Origin: Dendrophyllia cribrosa
Lineage: Eukaryota; Cnidaria; Anthozoa; Scleractinia; Dendrophylliidae
Direction of reading: 5' to 3'
DNA: 64,000 nt
Assembly: GCA_024195265.1 (NCBI GenBank)
Contig: JAJLRJ010000006.1
Coordinates: forward strand, 21,552,023-21,616,022
Part shown: in pieces, positions 1-13,300 of the stretch
Position numbering within the stretch: position 1 is the stretch's first letter
Layout: each line of letters begins with the position of its first letter
Translations under genes and position numbers: made by a program
The notes under the pieces: generated by a model
The model's database searches: none
Seen by the model: only the letters and a program-made list of their open reading frames with translations
Told to the model about the DNA's origin: nothing

Positions 1-1242
1 TAAAATTCTTTTGTACGGGAACACCAATATGGCGGCTATGACGTCAAGTGAAAACGCTCTATACACTTGAACCGAATGGCATGAGCAGACGCGTAGACGC
101 GACGAAATTTAATCTTCCACATATTACTCATGCGCAAAGCGCAATGAGTTAAAAAATGCCCTTCGTTTTTCTTTTTTTTCTTTTTCTTTTTATTATTTTC
201 TGTCACGATTTTGCATGCAAATTTATGCACGCATATTTTAAATTGTGCACTTCCGGTTCATTGCTTTGCCATTTACACTTCCTGTTTAGTGACTTCCGGC
301 CACTGTCACTTCCGGTAAAGCAGCGTTACCTAAGTGTCACGACATCGTCTCCTACAACCATACTTACATTACTGATGTTCACGTTTAATAGGTATATATA
401 AAACTTAGAAGAATCACTGGCTTTATTGTGATACAGCCTTCATTTACAAAACATTCAAAAAAACTTTATTACGCATGCGCATGAGTATAGGCTGCTTGAA
501 GCCTCTTGTTTATTGTTATAATCATTACTAGCCGTTTTTAGTTTTCAACCGTTACTTGTTTATTAGCCTATAATGTATCAGCATTTTATCTTAGCCCTTT
601 TTAAATATTGTGACCGTTTGTTTCCAGCTTCACTTAGCTTTCATAGCCCCTGATGAAGGTTAGTTTTGTCTTACCGAAATATTGGGCAAATATTATTTTA
701 AAAGTAATCGAACGAATTCAGCTGTCTGGTCTGATCAGCCTTGCATGTTAAAGTTTTTACATTTCCTTGACCGAGTCAACATCGCTTTTAACTGAATCAA
801 TGATTTCCATTCCGTTTCCTTTGACGAAATCGCAAGAGATTACTTTTTTCCGGACTACTGAAAACAACAAATATCAAGGTTTGAGAATTGAAAGCTTCGT
901 GTATTAATAAAGACGCCTTTATCCCGCGCATTGTCATTTTCACGCGTGCCAGCATGTGAATAACTGATCAAACCAGTTTATTTTGAGTTTAATCGGGGGA
1001 TAGTTAATCGAGGGTTAAATCCGTTTTCAGGAACGTCTTTTTATGCCTCGATTAGTTATCCTAGGAATAAGAAATTTAATTGTGGATTAACCGCTAATGG
1101 AGGGAAAGTTTAATCGGCTTTCCAGGTGTCCCTGTGGGCAGCCCAGCAGACACCTGTGAAGGCCAGGTTCACACCTGGTGAAGGCCAGGTTACTCACTAA
1201 AGATTGCAAGGATCTTCAACCAGGATCGATCGATCAATCATA
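1..1242. other. Region upstream of NXF1 start codon
   Basis: No gene recognised. A CRE-like TGACGTCA lies at 40-47 and an ATGGCGGC box just before it. A CCTGATGAAGG...CCGAAA string near 648-682 resembles the 3' tail of Penelope-like retroelements. A short direct repeat of GAAGGCCAGGTT lies at 1157-1190. I cannot place the transcription start. Confidence 0.4.
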
Positions 1243-1333
1243 ATGTCAAAGAATCTCTTTGCCAAGGCCGTAGAAGATGCCACACTTACAATAACAACAT
1301 CTCAGGATGGATCACGAAGTTACGGAGATAACG
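1243..1333 (+). CDS. NXF1: NXF1 exon 1 (start codon, residues 1-30)
   Basis: ATG at 1243 opens a reading frame ([16 protein letters not shown]...) that ends in phase 1 at a gtaatc donor. This stretch has no clear match in the family. It is accepted because its phase joins exon 2 cleanly to give ...[12 protein letters not shown]. An alternative start or a further upstream exon is possible. Confidence 0.75.
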
Positions 1334-4300
1334 GTAATCATAGTTTATTTTTTTGGAAGCAAACTATGGACTGCGTGTTTTATATTCGATCCTTTCTTGT
1401 TGCATGTGTAAGCGGAGTAAGCGATTACAAGTTGTTGTGGACCATCAATCGCTTAATTTGATAGAACTTTAAGACTTATAAGCTTATTACAGCTTCAATT
1501 TATACGATTATTTTTGATGATTTGTTTTAATAAATCGTTGTTTAGAATATTGCAGGCTTTAGGTCACGCGTGTTGTTGAAGATTTGAGGCCCATGCAATG
1601 TGCCTTTTTCCTCAACGTAACGAAGTGCTTTTAAACTTGTCTTTAATACATATTTTTAACTGTTGTAAATAATAATGAATAAGTGGTTAATGAAGCAGGG
1701 GAAACTGTAAATGGTTGAAGTTACACTAAGTTCAAGTTATCAATATTTTACTGTAATTAATGTGACCTTTCATGGGAAAACGTACCCTAACGCTTTACCG
1801 TTCAACTGAAAGATCCATTTAGAATCCGTTTAAACGCTTATCTCATCCGTTTTCAAATTAACGTTTTGAATAAACATATGAACAGTTAGCTTATCTGTTT
1901 TAATGCTTTTGGGCTTAAAATGACGACCTGTCAACGTACAATGTCTGGTCAGAATGGCGACTTGACCGGACAAACTTTCCATTTTCAGTCACGTTACAGT
2001 ACATATAAACAGTTAGCTTATCTGTTTAAATGCTTCCGGGCTCAAAATAACGACCTGTCAATGGACAATGGCCGGTCAGAATGACGACTTGACCGGACAA
2101 ATTTTCCATTTCCAGTCATGTTGACCGGTCACATACATTCTTAGGAGCAATTGCAGAATACCCTGCAAATTAGATTCATGTTATGTATATGTGTCGGAGC
2201 TCTTTGAAGAACGAAGCATGAAACAATAGGTACTATTGTTATTCAATATGATGCAAATAAGTTGCTGGGTATTCTGCAGTTTAGCCCATTCTTATACCGT
2301 CTTGAACAAACAGTCAAATCATCAGCTGAATATCTCAGTCATGTTCCAAAAGAAGAAGAATTTTGTCACTTTTTAATAAGACATTCACAAATAGAAAATT
2401 ATGCAAGTAGCTTGCGGCCACAGATTACTAGTTAGAAAACAGATGTTCTGATGATTGATTAACGGCTTTTCGATTGCGATTGTGGTTGCGGTTGCGGTTG
2501 CGATTGTGATTTTTTCTTTTCCATCCATTCTACGTTAAACATCAGGGAGACCCAGATTGAGAGGCCCGGCTACTAAGCTTTGCAGTCCAAGAATGAAAAG
2601 AACAAAGCGGGGTTAGACGTTATTTTACTACAAACTCAGTTACCTTGAAATGGGATATCACATCACAATGCAACGACAAAGAGATCTAGAACTTTGCATG
2701 GACAATCACATAATCATTAGACATAAAGCAGTTAATTGCTTGGACCTTTTTTCTACATGCCAAGCTGAAGCACAGGCAAAACTTTCCTCGCTTGCAGCCT
2801 AATAACTGTTTGGTACCAGCGTACATGATTTAAAAAGACTGTCAGTTTGAGCATTGCCATAAGTTTCCTTACATTACAACCTAATTTTAAATCTCGTCAA
2901 CATAAAAAAGAATTAAACTGTTCACAAATTAAGGTAGAAGTTTATGAGCAATTACTATTATTACTATAGCAAGTTTTAACTGATTTTGTTCTTATAAGTT
3001 GCCTACCCCACATTTTGAAATTGTTACTAAGTTTTGTCTATAAAAAACCCTAACTTTTTAAATGGTCTTCAACTTGAGGAGGCTTTAGCAATGATTGTAA
3101 ATGATATAAGAAACTATAATTATAGAAACTTTTTTTTTTTCAATATTTTGACCAGTCAGAAACGAGACGTGACCGAGCTAAAATTTCTTTGGCCTGTCAT
3201 GTTGACCAGCCACCATCCAAAATTAATTTGAGCTCTGCGCTTTCACAAAAAATGTTTAAACAGTTAGCTTATCCGTTTAATAAAAAGCGCCTGCTTTAGA
3301 CGTTTCAAAGATTATGATTTTTATGGTTCTCAGTACTGTACAAAAGTAATGAGAGCAAAATTTGATGAATTACGTACATGTAAATTGTCCTAGCAAACTT
3401 TTCACAAATTGTCGGCAAAGTTTCGAACGATATTTCATGTCCTTCCATCCTATATTCGTGAAGTCTTTCAAAATACCATGCAAAAATTTACAGAACACTA
3501 AGTTGGCCGTGACCAAAAGGGCTTGTGTGTTTAACAAAAAGACTCTCCTACTTATTTCATGTCAACAGAACTCATTAAAATAAATGGCCCAGATTTGCAA
3601 AACCATAAGTAACCAAAACTGCTTTGATTCGTGCCAATAAAAAAAAACACTGTTTCGCGTGACCAAAAGCGCTTTGATTTCTTTCACAACACAGTCATGG
3701 CCAAAAGCACTTTGATTCGCATAACAAAAGTATTGTATTTATACAAAAAGAATATCCTTGATATTTTGTATTAACACATCTCATTGAATATATTTGCCTA
3801 CAAAACACATCGAAAGCACTTTGACTCGGCGAGAAAGACGAAAAGAACATTTGCGATAAATGCACTATTTGTGCCGCATAAAGTACAGGGGACCCACACA
3901 AACTGTGTGACCGTTCGTATCTAAAATTTATAGGAAATGTATGGGAATATCGAAAAAGTTCATATTATCGTAATAAACTGCGATGAATATTTATATACAG
4001 TATTAAGATCAAATTAAACGTTTTTACCTGAAACGTTGTGTGTTATCGTTCTTGTGGCTGCAAACAGCAATTTTAGCGATTTGAAAGGTTTTAAATATTT
4101 GAATAGGTGTGAATCGACGTTTCGATGCATTCAGCATCATTATCAAGAATAAAGTTTAACAGTCAAGAGTTGTTGTTTAAAAAGAGAGTCAAGATAAATT
4201 AGCATTAATTCCAGTGTGTTCGTCGGTATGTGGATGAATCAAAATACCTTCGTGGTAATCAAGTCTGATTGGACATTAAGTGAAGGTTTTAACTCCTTTA

Positions 4301-7300
4301 TGAATAGCATCTCATAAAAAAGGCAGTTAAATTTGTTGACACTTTCTAAGCATGGTAAAGTTCTCAGTAATAGAAGGATTGTCAAGCCCATGTTGTTGTC
4401 AAGTTTAAGTTTCAAGTTTATTTTATTCACACTTATTCAATTACAATACAACAACAATAAGGAAAAAAAAGTAATCTTGAACAGAGCTAACTATACATTA
4501 TAGTGTGTAGCAGCCAAAGGAGCCAAGCTTTCAACTTGGCTACTACCACAGAGCGGTGTGTTTTCCAATGGAAGACCTGGAACTTGAGTGTTCCGTGATG
4601 CATACAATCTGTGATGCATACAATCCGTTAATTTTTACCTTTTAACAGAAAAGCATTAGTATATTTCCTATGGAGGGTCACAAATTAGTTAGTAACTAAG
4701 ACGTACTAGCCCGGATGTTACTTTCACTAGCCCCCTCCCCCCCCCAAAAAAAACCACTACCACAATTAATTATTCAATTAATTAATTAATTATTAATAAT
4801 CAATTATAATTTAATTAAAGCCTTAATTAACAATGAAAGTGTAAATGTTTATTAACATTTAACTACCAGTTGGTAAGATACTTTTAATACTGGTACTGAC
4901 AGTAATTCAGTGTTCATCATATGGTCTCAGAGATTTCGTGACTACTCCGGAGAAGCTTCTCCAAGTCCGCTGTAACACGAGGATGATTAACAAACATTTT
5001 GCAATTATGTTATTCCCAAGAGTGCCAAACATCAAAATTCAAGAAAAATCCCAAATTTCATTTTGTAAAATATGACAAAACAAATGGTACCATGCAAAAG
5101 TACTGCTAAAAAGGTTTCATTTGAATGGTCACACCATAGGTTTTCGTCCACAGAATCAAAAATTAGAACTACACTACATGTCTCCATAATTGACTCTGGG
5201 AGTGAAAGGGTTAAACACAGCATTTTCCAAGAAAACGACCTCGAAACAAAACAACATTCCCATTATTAAATACATTTGTACACTACAACATCAACAAGAA
5301 AAGTTGCCGGTGACAGCGTTTGATTATGCAATTTGCCGCCAAAATAATTATTTCCCGCCAGAAAATGAAAAATGTCTTCAGTAGCCAGGAGAACTTTATT
5401 TACTGTAAGTTAACTTCTAGTTATAAGTCATGGCATACAAACAATTTTGATAGCTTTGATCAATTTCTAACTTCTAATACTAATGAAAACTCTGGGCTCG
5501 GTTGTTCAAAAGGTGGATAGCACTATCCACTGGATGGTGATTTATCCGGTAGGTAGCGCTATCCACCTTTTATACAACCGGGTCCTGATGTATTACAGTA
5601 GATTAGTTATCTGAAGAAAATTAGTTTGTCTGTCAGTTTTCGAATCCTGCCGAGTCACGCATCAGTAACTTCAAAAACAAAATTATGCAAATTTATAGTT
5701 CAAGGAATTCAACTTCCTGTTAACCAAGCAAAGGTTTTAAAGAAGCAAAAAATTTTTTTCTTTTCTGGCAACTTTCATTTTATAGATTTAAGAACTTTAA
5801 AACAATACGACGGGGTCGGTAAGTTGCAATCAACAAACATCGATACAGAGCTGAACTGCTGATAGACAATGCATGTGACAATGCGTGAACTTCTGAAAAC
5901 TGAATAAATCTTTTGCTGAAGTCCACGACCAAAAACTTTGCCGTTTGTTTTACAAAGAAGCATAATTTAAACAACTAGCTTTCTTTTAAATATTTCTTGA
6001 ATCTGAGCAAGGATTTCGTACACAATAGATATATAATTGTATACCGTATCATGTTTCCGGGCATATTTCAAAAGGACTTCAGTTCTGTAATTTTCTGCTA
6101 ATGTGAATACGACCACCAGTTACGGTATTTTATAGTCACGCGCAAGATTATACTAAAGGTTTGACAATGTCGAGACTCGATGTGACTCTAAAGTATTTGT
6201 TAATAATTGTTTTTACTTGCGAATGGAGATATTTTTCTCCTGTATTTTAATATGTGTGGACTACAAAGGAATAATTTTACATATGTCTAAAAACATGAAA
6301 TGTAATGCAATACTTGTTTTTAGAAGATTTCAATTCCGCAGATCGGTTTGAAAACGGCTTTCGGTTCAGACAAATTTACCAAAAACTGTAAAACAAATTC
6401 GATCTCTTACAGTACTTCTGTAATTTGAATTTCCTCAAAAATTTCCCACAAAAAAACTTCACTTGCCCATCGGGCAAGCGGAGGATAGAATCCACTAGCC
6501 CGACCACAAAATCCACTAGCCCCGGGCTATCGGACACGACTTTCTTTGCTTTCTTCGCTGATGTTAACATCGGATGTCAAATGTTTGAAGAATTAAATAA
6601 TGAACACAAACAGTAATTTGCTGCTCAAACACAATAGTTCATAGAAGTTAACCTTACGTTTGATAAGGCTTGGCAGAGACTGTTTAAATCAGTACACATG
6701 TAGCTGAAAATTTATCAGTTGTTGAACTTGAGATACCAAGTAATGGAGCTTTCTGAATTCAAATTTGATAGATGAAATAATATTATTTTGTTTTAATTTA
6801 TTATACATTTGTCTATAAAACCTGTTAAATTTTGTGAACCGATATTCACAGGCTAATGTACAAAAAAATAAAGTGTGATTACATTTATCACAGTTGAAAA
6901 GAAAAATCTTTTGCCTGGTATCTTACATGTAGGTTTACTAATTTCATACAATTTTGATGTTTCAGATTTACATTCTTGACTGTAATGGTAATAAAAATTA
7001 TTCAAATCTGATTCTGTTTTTCCCATACAAACACCATGTTCAGGTGACCTGTGGACAGTCCAAACCCACTGGAAAATTTAACAGAGAGAATGTGTACACT
7101 GTGTAGGAGATCAAAGTTACATTTGCAACCAATTTTTCACAAAATGTTTGCCTCTTAATAATAATGTTTTATAATATTTATTGCTTACACATTTGTATAA
7201 TGTGCAATCTAAAATTACCATCTTTACACCAAAGAATCTGAGAGGCCGAGTAGAGGAAGACCTTATCGTGGCTATTACAGGAGTAGAGGTAGAGGTAGAG

Positions 7301-10300
7301 GTCGTGGGAACAATCAGTATCGACCAAAAGGCAGCTATCCTCACCCCAGGTCTCACCTAGCTGATGATGATGATGATGACATTGACATGGATGCTGCTGG
7401 AGGGGGTGGCCGTAGATCAGATTCAAGATAGTAAGCATTAGTTTTCATTTCTTTAGTACCTAACATCTTTAATTTTCATGGTGTTTAGAGCTAGAATTGG
7501 CTGGCAAATTGTTTTGTTGGTAAAAATTCCATTATATTGTATGAGTCAAAGATGGCACAAGAATTTTGGAAACCACCAATAATGGACTCCCACCTGACAA
7601 CCCTTTTTTTAGGCTGAATGTTATGTTACTCCCTTGCATGCAGTAGGCAATGTGTTTATACATACATGTACATGTACAGTATTTGCACTTTTCAGTGCAC
7701 CATAACTAATGATTGTCTGTCTCCCAGATCTCAAAACTTGTTATTCAAGAGTTGTAATCAACTGTTTAATAGTAAGGAAATAGGGAATGAATGCCAGAAA
7801 GCACAAGTAGAATACAGTATAAAGTGCTGTACATTTATTTTATGGCAAGAAAGTGGTATGTTTACATTTTTTCCTTCAATTTTCATAGGTTTAGTTTTTG
7901 TGAACCTTTGACCATGCATGGAAATAACAAAAAAATTCAAACCTGCAGGGACTTTAAAGACATTAGGGTATAATAGTAAAGACAGTTTGTACCTGCAGGG
8001 AAATAGCAAAGCGCACAAATGACATCAGTACTCATGTTTGTCTGAGTTTATAATTTATTCTTGCATTTCTGACAATAGAAATTCGTTATTAGGAATCTTC
8101 TGAGAGTCACTTTTGGTTTGTTTGTTTTAGTTTTAGTTCTATAAATAGTAATTGTGCGCTTAGCTCTTAAAGCATTAGGGTATATTATTAAAAGAAAAGG
8201 GGGGGGGGGGATTAAAGCATTAGGGTATATTATTAAAAGAAAAAGGGGGGGATTAAAGCATTAGGGTATATTATTAAAAGAAAAAGGGGGGGGGATTAAA
8301 GCATTAGGGTATATTATTAAAAGAAAAAGGGGGGGATTAAAGCATTAGGGTATATTATTAAAAGAAAAAAGGGGGGGGGATTAAAGCATTAGGGTATATT
8401 ATTAAAAGAAAAAGGGGGGGGTTAAAGCATTAGGGTATATTATTAAAAGAAAAAGGGGGGGATTAAAGCATTAGGGTATATTATTAAAAGAAAAAGGGGG
8501 GGGGATTAAAGCATTAGCCTAAGGGTATATTATTAAAAGAAAAAGGGGGGGATTAAAGCATTAGGGTATATTATTAAAAGAAAAAGGGGGGGGGGATTAA
8601 AGCATTAGGGTATATTATTAAAAGAAAAAGGGGGGGGTTAAAGCATTAGGGTATATTATTAAAAGAAAAAGGGGGGGATTAAAGCATTAGGGTATATTAT
8701 TAAAAGAAAAAGGGGGGGATTAAAGCATTAGGGTATATTATTAAAAGAAAAAGGGGGGGATTAAAGCATTAGGGTATATTATTAAAAGAAAAAGGGGGGG
8801 GATTAAAGCATTAGGGTATATTATTAAAAGAAAAAGGGGGGGATTAAAGCATTAGGGTATATTATTAAAAGAAAAAGAGGGGGGGATTAAAGCATTAGGG
8901 TATATTATTAAAAGAAAGGGGGGGATTAAAGCATTAGGGTATATTATTAAAAGAAAAAGGGGGGGAATTAAAGCATTTAATAGGGTATACTATAATAGTA
9001 GAGACAGTTTGTACTTCATAGATTAGGTCGGAAACATGTTATTATAAAGTTTGAGAGGTTTGTAGAAAATTGTTGTTTGTGTTTTTGCAAATGTGCTTAA
9101 AATTGCCAAGTTTGGTGAGTTATGTTTTTATATTTTCATTTTTTGAAATAATTTGACTTTTAAACCTTAAAATGGAATGGAATTAAAGCTGGGGTGCAAG
9201 TACATTTAAAGAAGCTACATGTACATGTATTCTATTAAAATTACCACATACAGTAAAGTAATTGCAAGTTTCTTTGCTAAAACAAGATAATTACAAGGTG
9301 GTACATGTACATGTGTAGAAGGGGGTTTTAGATAATGACCTGCAAAAGGTTCCATTACTTTTATATCACCACCTTTCATTTCCATTTTATAAATTATCTT
9401 GCTTTCAGAAGGTGAAGGTAGTGTTTGAAATTGTGTGACCAGAAGTTTGTTTTAATTTAGCAAGCCAGTTCAAGTGATGACATGCTAAATGAAAACAAAT
9501 ATTCGGCCTCAGACTAAAAGCTGTGTTATTATTATTATTATTATTATTTTATGTTTTGTGTGTGTTTACTCAGCATTATGTCTGTAGCTATAATATTTAG
9601 TTGCCGTTATTTAAGGCATAGTGTAAAGGTGCTGAACTTGTCCAAGGGTTAATGACTAGGGCACCATTAATTCTTTTTTTGGTTGCCTTTTCTTATTTTT
9701 TATCATTATTAGAATCTGTAACTTATTTGACAATGCAACGTTTGCTCTTTGTTATTTGGAAATCAATTACCATATTATCATTCTCACTGAACCTTTAATT
9801 AAAATGGAAGCATGGTCATTTTTTGGAATACATTGTGTAACAAAATTATTCTTAATATTATTCCCATGACCATTTCCATCAATACAAATAATTCATTTAG
9901 TTCTATGAAGTTTCATTTTATTGTAAAAACATGCCTTTTGGAATAGAGTATTTACTAACATAAATTATAAATAACACATTATAAATTATGTACTTTTAAC
10001 ATGGATACAATCTGGTGTATAGTTTACACTGTTTTATGTCTAAGTTAATATGGCAAAAGAAAAAAGCAATTAAATTGCCAGCTGCAAAGTACTATAAGGG
10101 ATCTTTGTGAGTGGTAATTTAATAATTATGTAAATGTATATAACTTTTCTAAAACAATTTGTGTTGTTGTTGTTGTTATAGTAATCCATATAGAGAAAGA
10201 CCCCCTTCTCGCCGTGGTGATAGAAGTAGTAATAGAGGAGATGTCAAGTCCAGATTATGGTCAGGCCCAACAAGCAGGTCCAACAGTTATCAAGACTGGC

Positions 10301-13300
10301 ATAAAGTTGTGGTAAGCTGTATTCATTAGTTTTCCTGTGGTGTTATTAGTATTCCAGGTAATGTTTGTCTTTTTAGTTACAAAAGGGGTGCATGTGTTGT
10401 GGTTGAAATTTTTAAATCAGTTTGATTATTGGTTTGAAAATTTTCAAGCCAAAGAAAAATTTGCACCACAACACATAGATTACCGTAAATGATCTAATAA
10501 ATGATCGGGGCATCTATTAAATTTCGGGGATCGTAGGGGGCATTAAATAGATATGAGGCGTTTATTAGAGTGAGGCGTTTATTTCGCTTAAACTGTAACA
10601 ACGGCAACAAAACAAATAAGTTAGACTCGTAGTTTGCTTGCGGAGTAAGATCGAAAATAAAGTTTGTGAGTAAAAGACTTAATATGTAATCTGCTCTATT
10701 GCAAAGCCTAAAGATGTTCGTAGTTCATTATCGATGTCTTCATTGTCATCGGAGTCAACCATGTTGGCATCGTTGGCCTCTTCGATGTCCGAGTCAGTAA
10801 TGTCCTGGAAAGGGTTTGGGAGGTTGGGCTCATCCAATATGGAGGTTGGCCTTTTTTAAAGCAATGAATCACTGACATTGTTCATGATGCAATTCACAAG
10901 CCATTGCTAACCAAGCAAAAGCAAGCAAAAGTCAACATTCACAGCAAAATTCAGTCCTAGTCCTAGCTTAGCAGCGAATTTTTTTGCTCTTATTCGTTGC
11001 TCGGGCCCAGCTACAGCCTCTCGTTCTAGTGCATACTGACCTTGCCTCGATTTTCAACATCATCACCGCACTGCATGCTGGGAAATAACAAGATTTTTTG
11101 ACAGCATTCCTTCCGTCCTCCACACATTTCAGCCACAAATTTCGCGCTTGTTGTGTTTTTTTGTGGTCGCAACTTCCAAAATATGCTGCGGTAGGTCGAG
11201 AAATTCATCCAGAATTGAGTCCCAAAGCTACTTCTTTTCCTGGCGGCCATTTTTCCAGTTCAACAAGCAACGAGCCAAATTCGTAAACGAAGTACAACAC
11301 CTAACTCGCTTCGTTGAGAAAGTGTACTCTGAACTACCTTCAAACTTAATGATGCTCATCAGGCAGCCACTAAAGATGAAAAATGGCTGTGGACTTACCA
11401 AAAATCACAGAAACACCATATTGAAGACTTTATTGGAATTCAAAGCAAAATCACAACGTCAGAATGACGTTTCCAGTAAACTCAAGCCTTCAGTGTTTTA
11501 GAACAGCAGCAATTTCAATCGTAACTTCAAATATGAAGTCACGAAAGCCAATGGGGCGTGTGTATGCAGGAAATCGCTCAAAAATGTAAAAATTCTCAGC
11601 AGTGAATGGGTTAATTCATTAGCTGTGACATATGGTCTACAGGAAGGATTATTATTAACTCATTAGGCTTCTAATTTTTATCTCATGAATATGGGAAGTG
11701 TTGAATGAGATATAGTATATTGAGACAAATAGCAAATTTTCACTTCTTCCTTCCTCCCATCAGCTGTAAACATTTTTGTAATTATCCAATGTATTATATC
11801 ATCCAGTTGTCTTGTTTCAGACAATGCATACCGGTATTTATTTCACAGTAAGATGTTTTCATCATTTCATTTTCTGTATTATAGTCACAATAAATTTGGA
11901 ACTTTGATAACTGGCCACTTAAAAGAGGGTTGCTGCTTAAGGTGGCCGAACACAGTTTTGATAGGTTGTGAGTATAATGTCATTTGTAAGGGCAAGAAAG
12001 GTTGCAGCTTAGAAGCTGAAACTTGGCAAAAGGAAAATAATTTTTTTTAAGAGTGATGGAGGATTTTAATTAACGGCTTAAATTTACCGGTATGCTTTGG
12101 ACTTTTTCCATGGCAATGTGGATGATTAAAAACAAGCCTAAAATGTCACTTTTATAAGGTTTATGAAAAATCCAGTCATTAGATTTTCTCATGAACTTGC
12201 GCACAGCTTAGAATAAATAATTGTTATTGTTTAAAATTGGATCAACCAAATTTTAACAAACGGTTTTTTAAATATTCAGGACAGAGCTACCCAGTGAATA
12301 TTGATTGTGTCACAGAATTCCTTTGTTAGACTTACTGTTTTAAAGTTCTCATTATTTGACATGCAAAAAAAATATGAATTCTGACAAATTTCATGAAATT
12401 CTAATGAGTGGATTTTGCGAAATTGTTGTTTGTGTACATTGTTTATAAAACAGCGCTGTCTTGCATCCTTTCTAAAAACCCACGCCGTCACACGAATTGC
12501 TGCTGACCGCCCGCAAAACTGTATTCGGCCACCTTAATAATAATAATATAACAATAGAGACTTATATAGCACACATATCACATGTCTCATGGCACTTTAC
12601 ATACACTTATGACGTCAGCTTATGAAGGTGCCTCAGGCAGCTGCTATCGGTCCATTGTTGATCTAATCTCCCCCACCCCACCCATGAACAATGTATGGCA
12701 CTGAGGTGGTCACAGCCAGAGTTTTGTTATGTCCTTAGTGGTTCTTTTACGTCCCCATCAGAGACCAGGCTCTCAGGAAGAGCATTATGTATGAATGGAG
12801 AAACCGTGGGTAAATAAAGATTATGTATGTATGTATGTATGTAGACCGCCATTAATAGGTGGCCGCTTTAAAAAAAGATTTTGACTGTACGCTTATTTTA
12901 ACATTAACACAGGTTAAAGGCCCATCGTCACTTACCGTGATTCATTGCAGGCGTTCTAGAATTTCTGAGGCCACAAAATTCACTTTTGTGTCGGCTGTCA
13001 AGAAATGAGAACCTTCAGAAGGTTTGGCTCAGAAATTCGGTTGTCCATGGAAAGGAAATTGGTATATTAGATTGCCTACTAGTTAACATTTATCTTTGAA
13101 TCTTTTCATTGTAATTTTTTAGTACATTCGTTTTCCAGATACTGTGAGTTGACATTTGAATCTTACCATCAATAACCGTGACCATTCGACCGGAATGAAT
13201 AATGCTCCTTGGAGATGTAAACAACAGATCGAAACAGTAAAAGCTCAAACTTCTCGACTTGCCGACGGAGTCGTTTTTGCCAGCAACTATGGGAAATATT

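Larger units (their letters stand above)
1334..7234 (+). other. NXF1 intron 1
   Basis: About 5.9 kb. It contains a 127-bp tandem duplication (1881-2128), a Penelope-like C-terminal fragment (4239-4430), an AT-rich TTAATTAA tract (about 4763-4835) and a short MITE (5495-5584). I see no host coding sequence elsewhere in it. Confidence 0.7.

Noticed and set aside
7117..7438. Minus-strand open frames over NXF1 exon 2
   Set aside because: They are antisense shadows of the RGG/Asp-rich exon. The plus-strand reading has splice sites in phase and family similarity.
8167..8990. CRISPR array
   Set aside because: The units are head-to-tail with no unique spacers; only the G-run length varies. The context is a metazoan intron.
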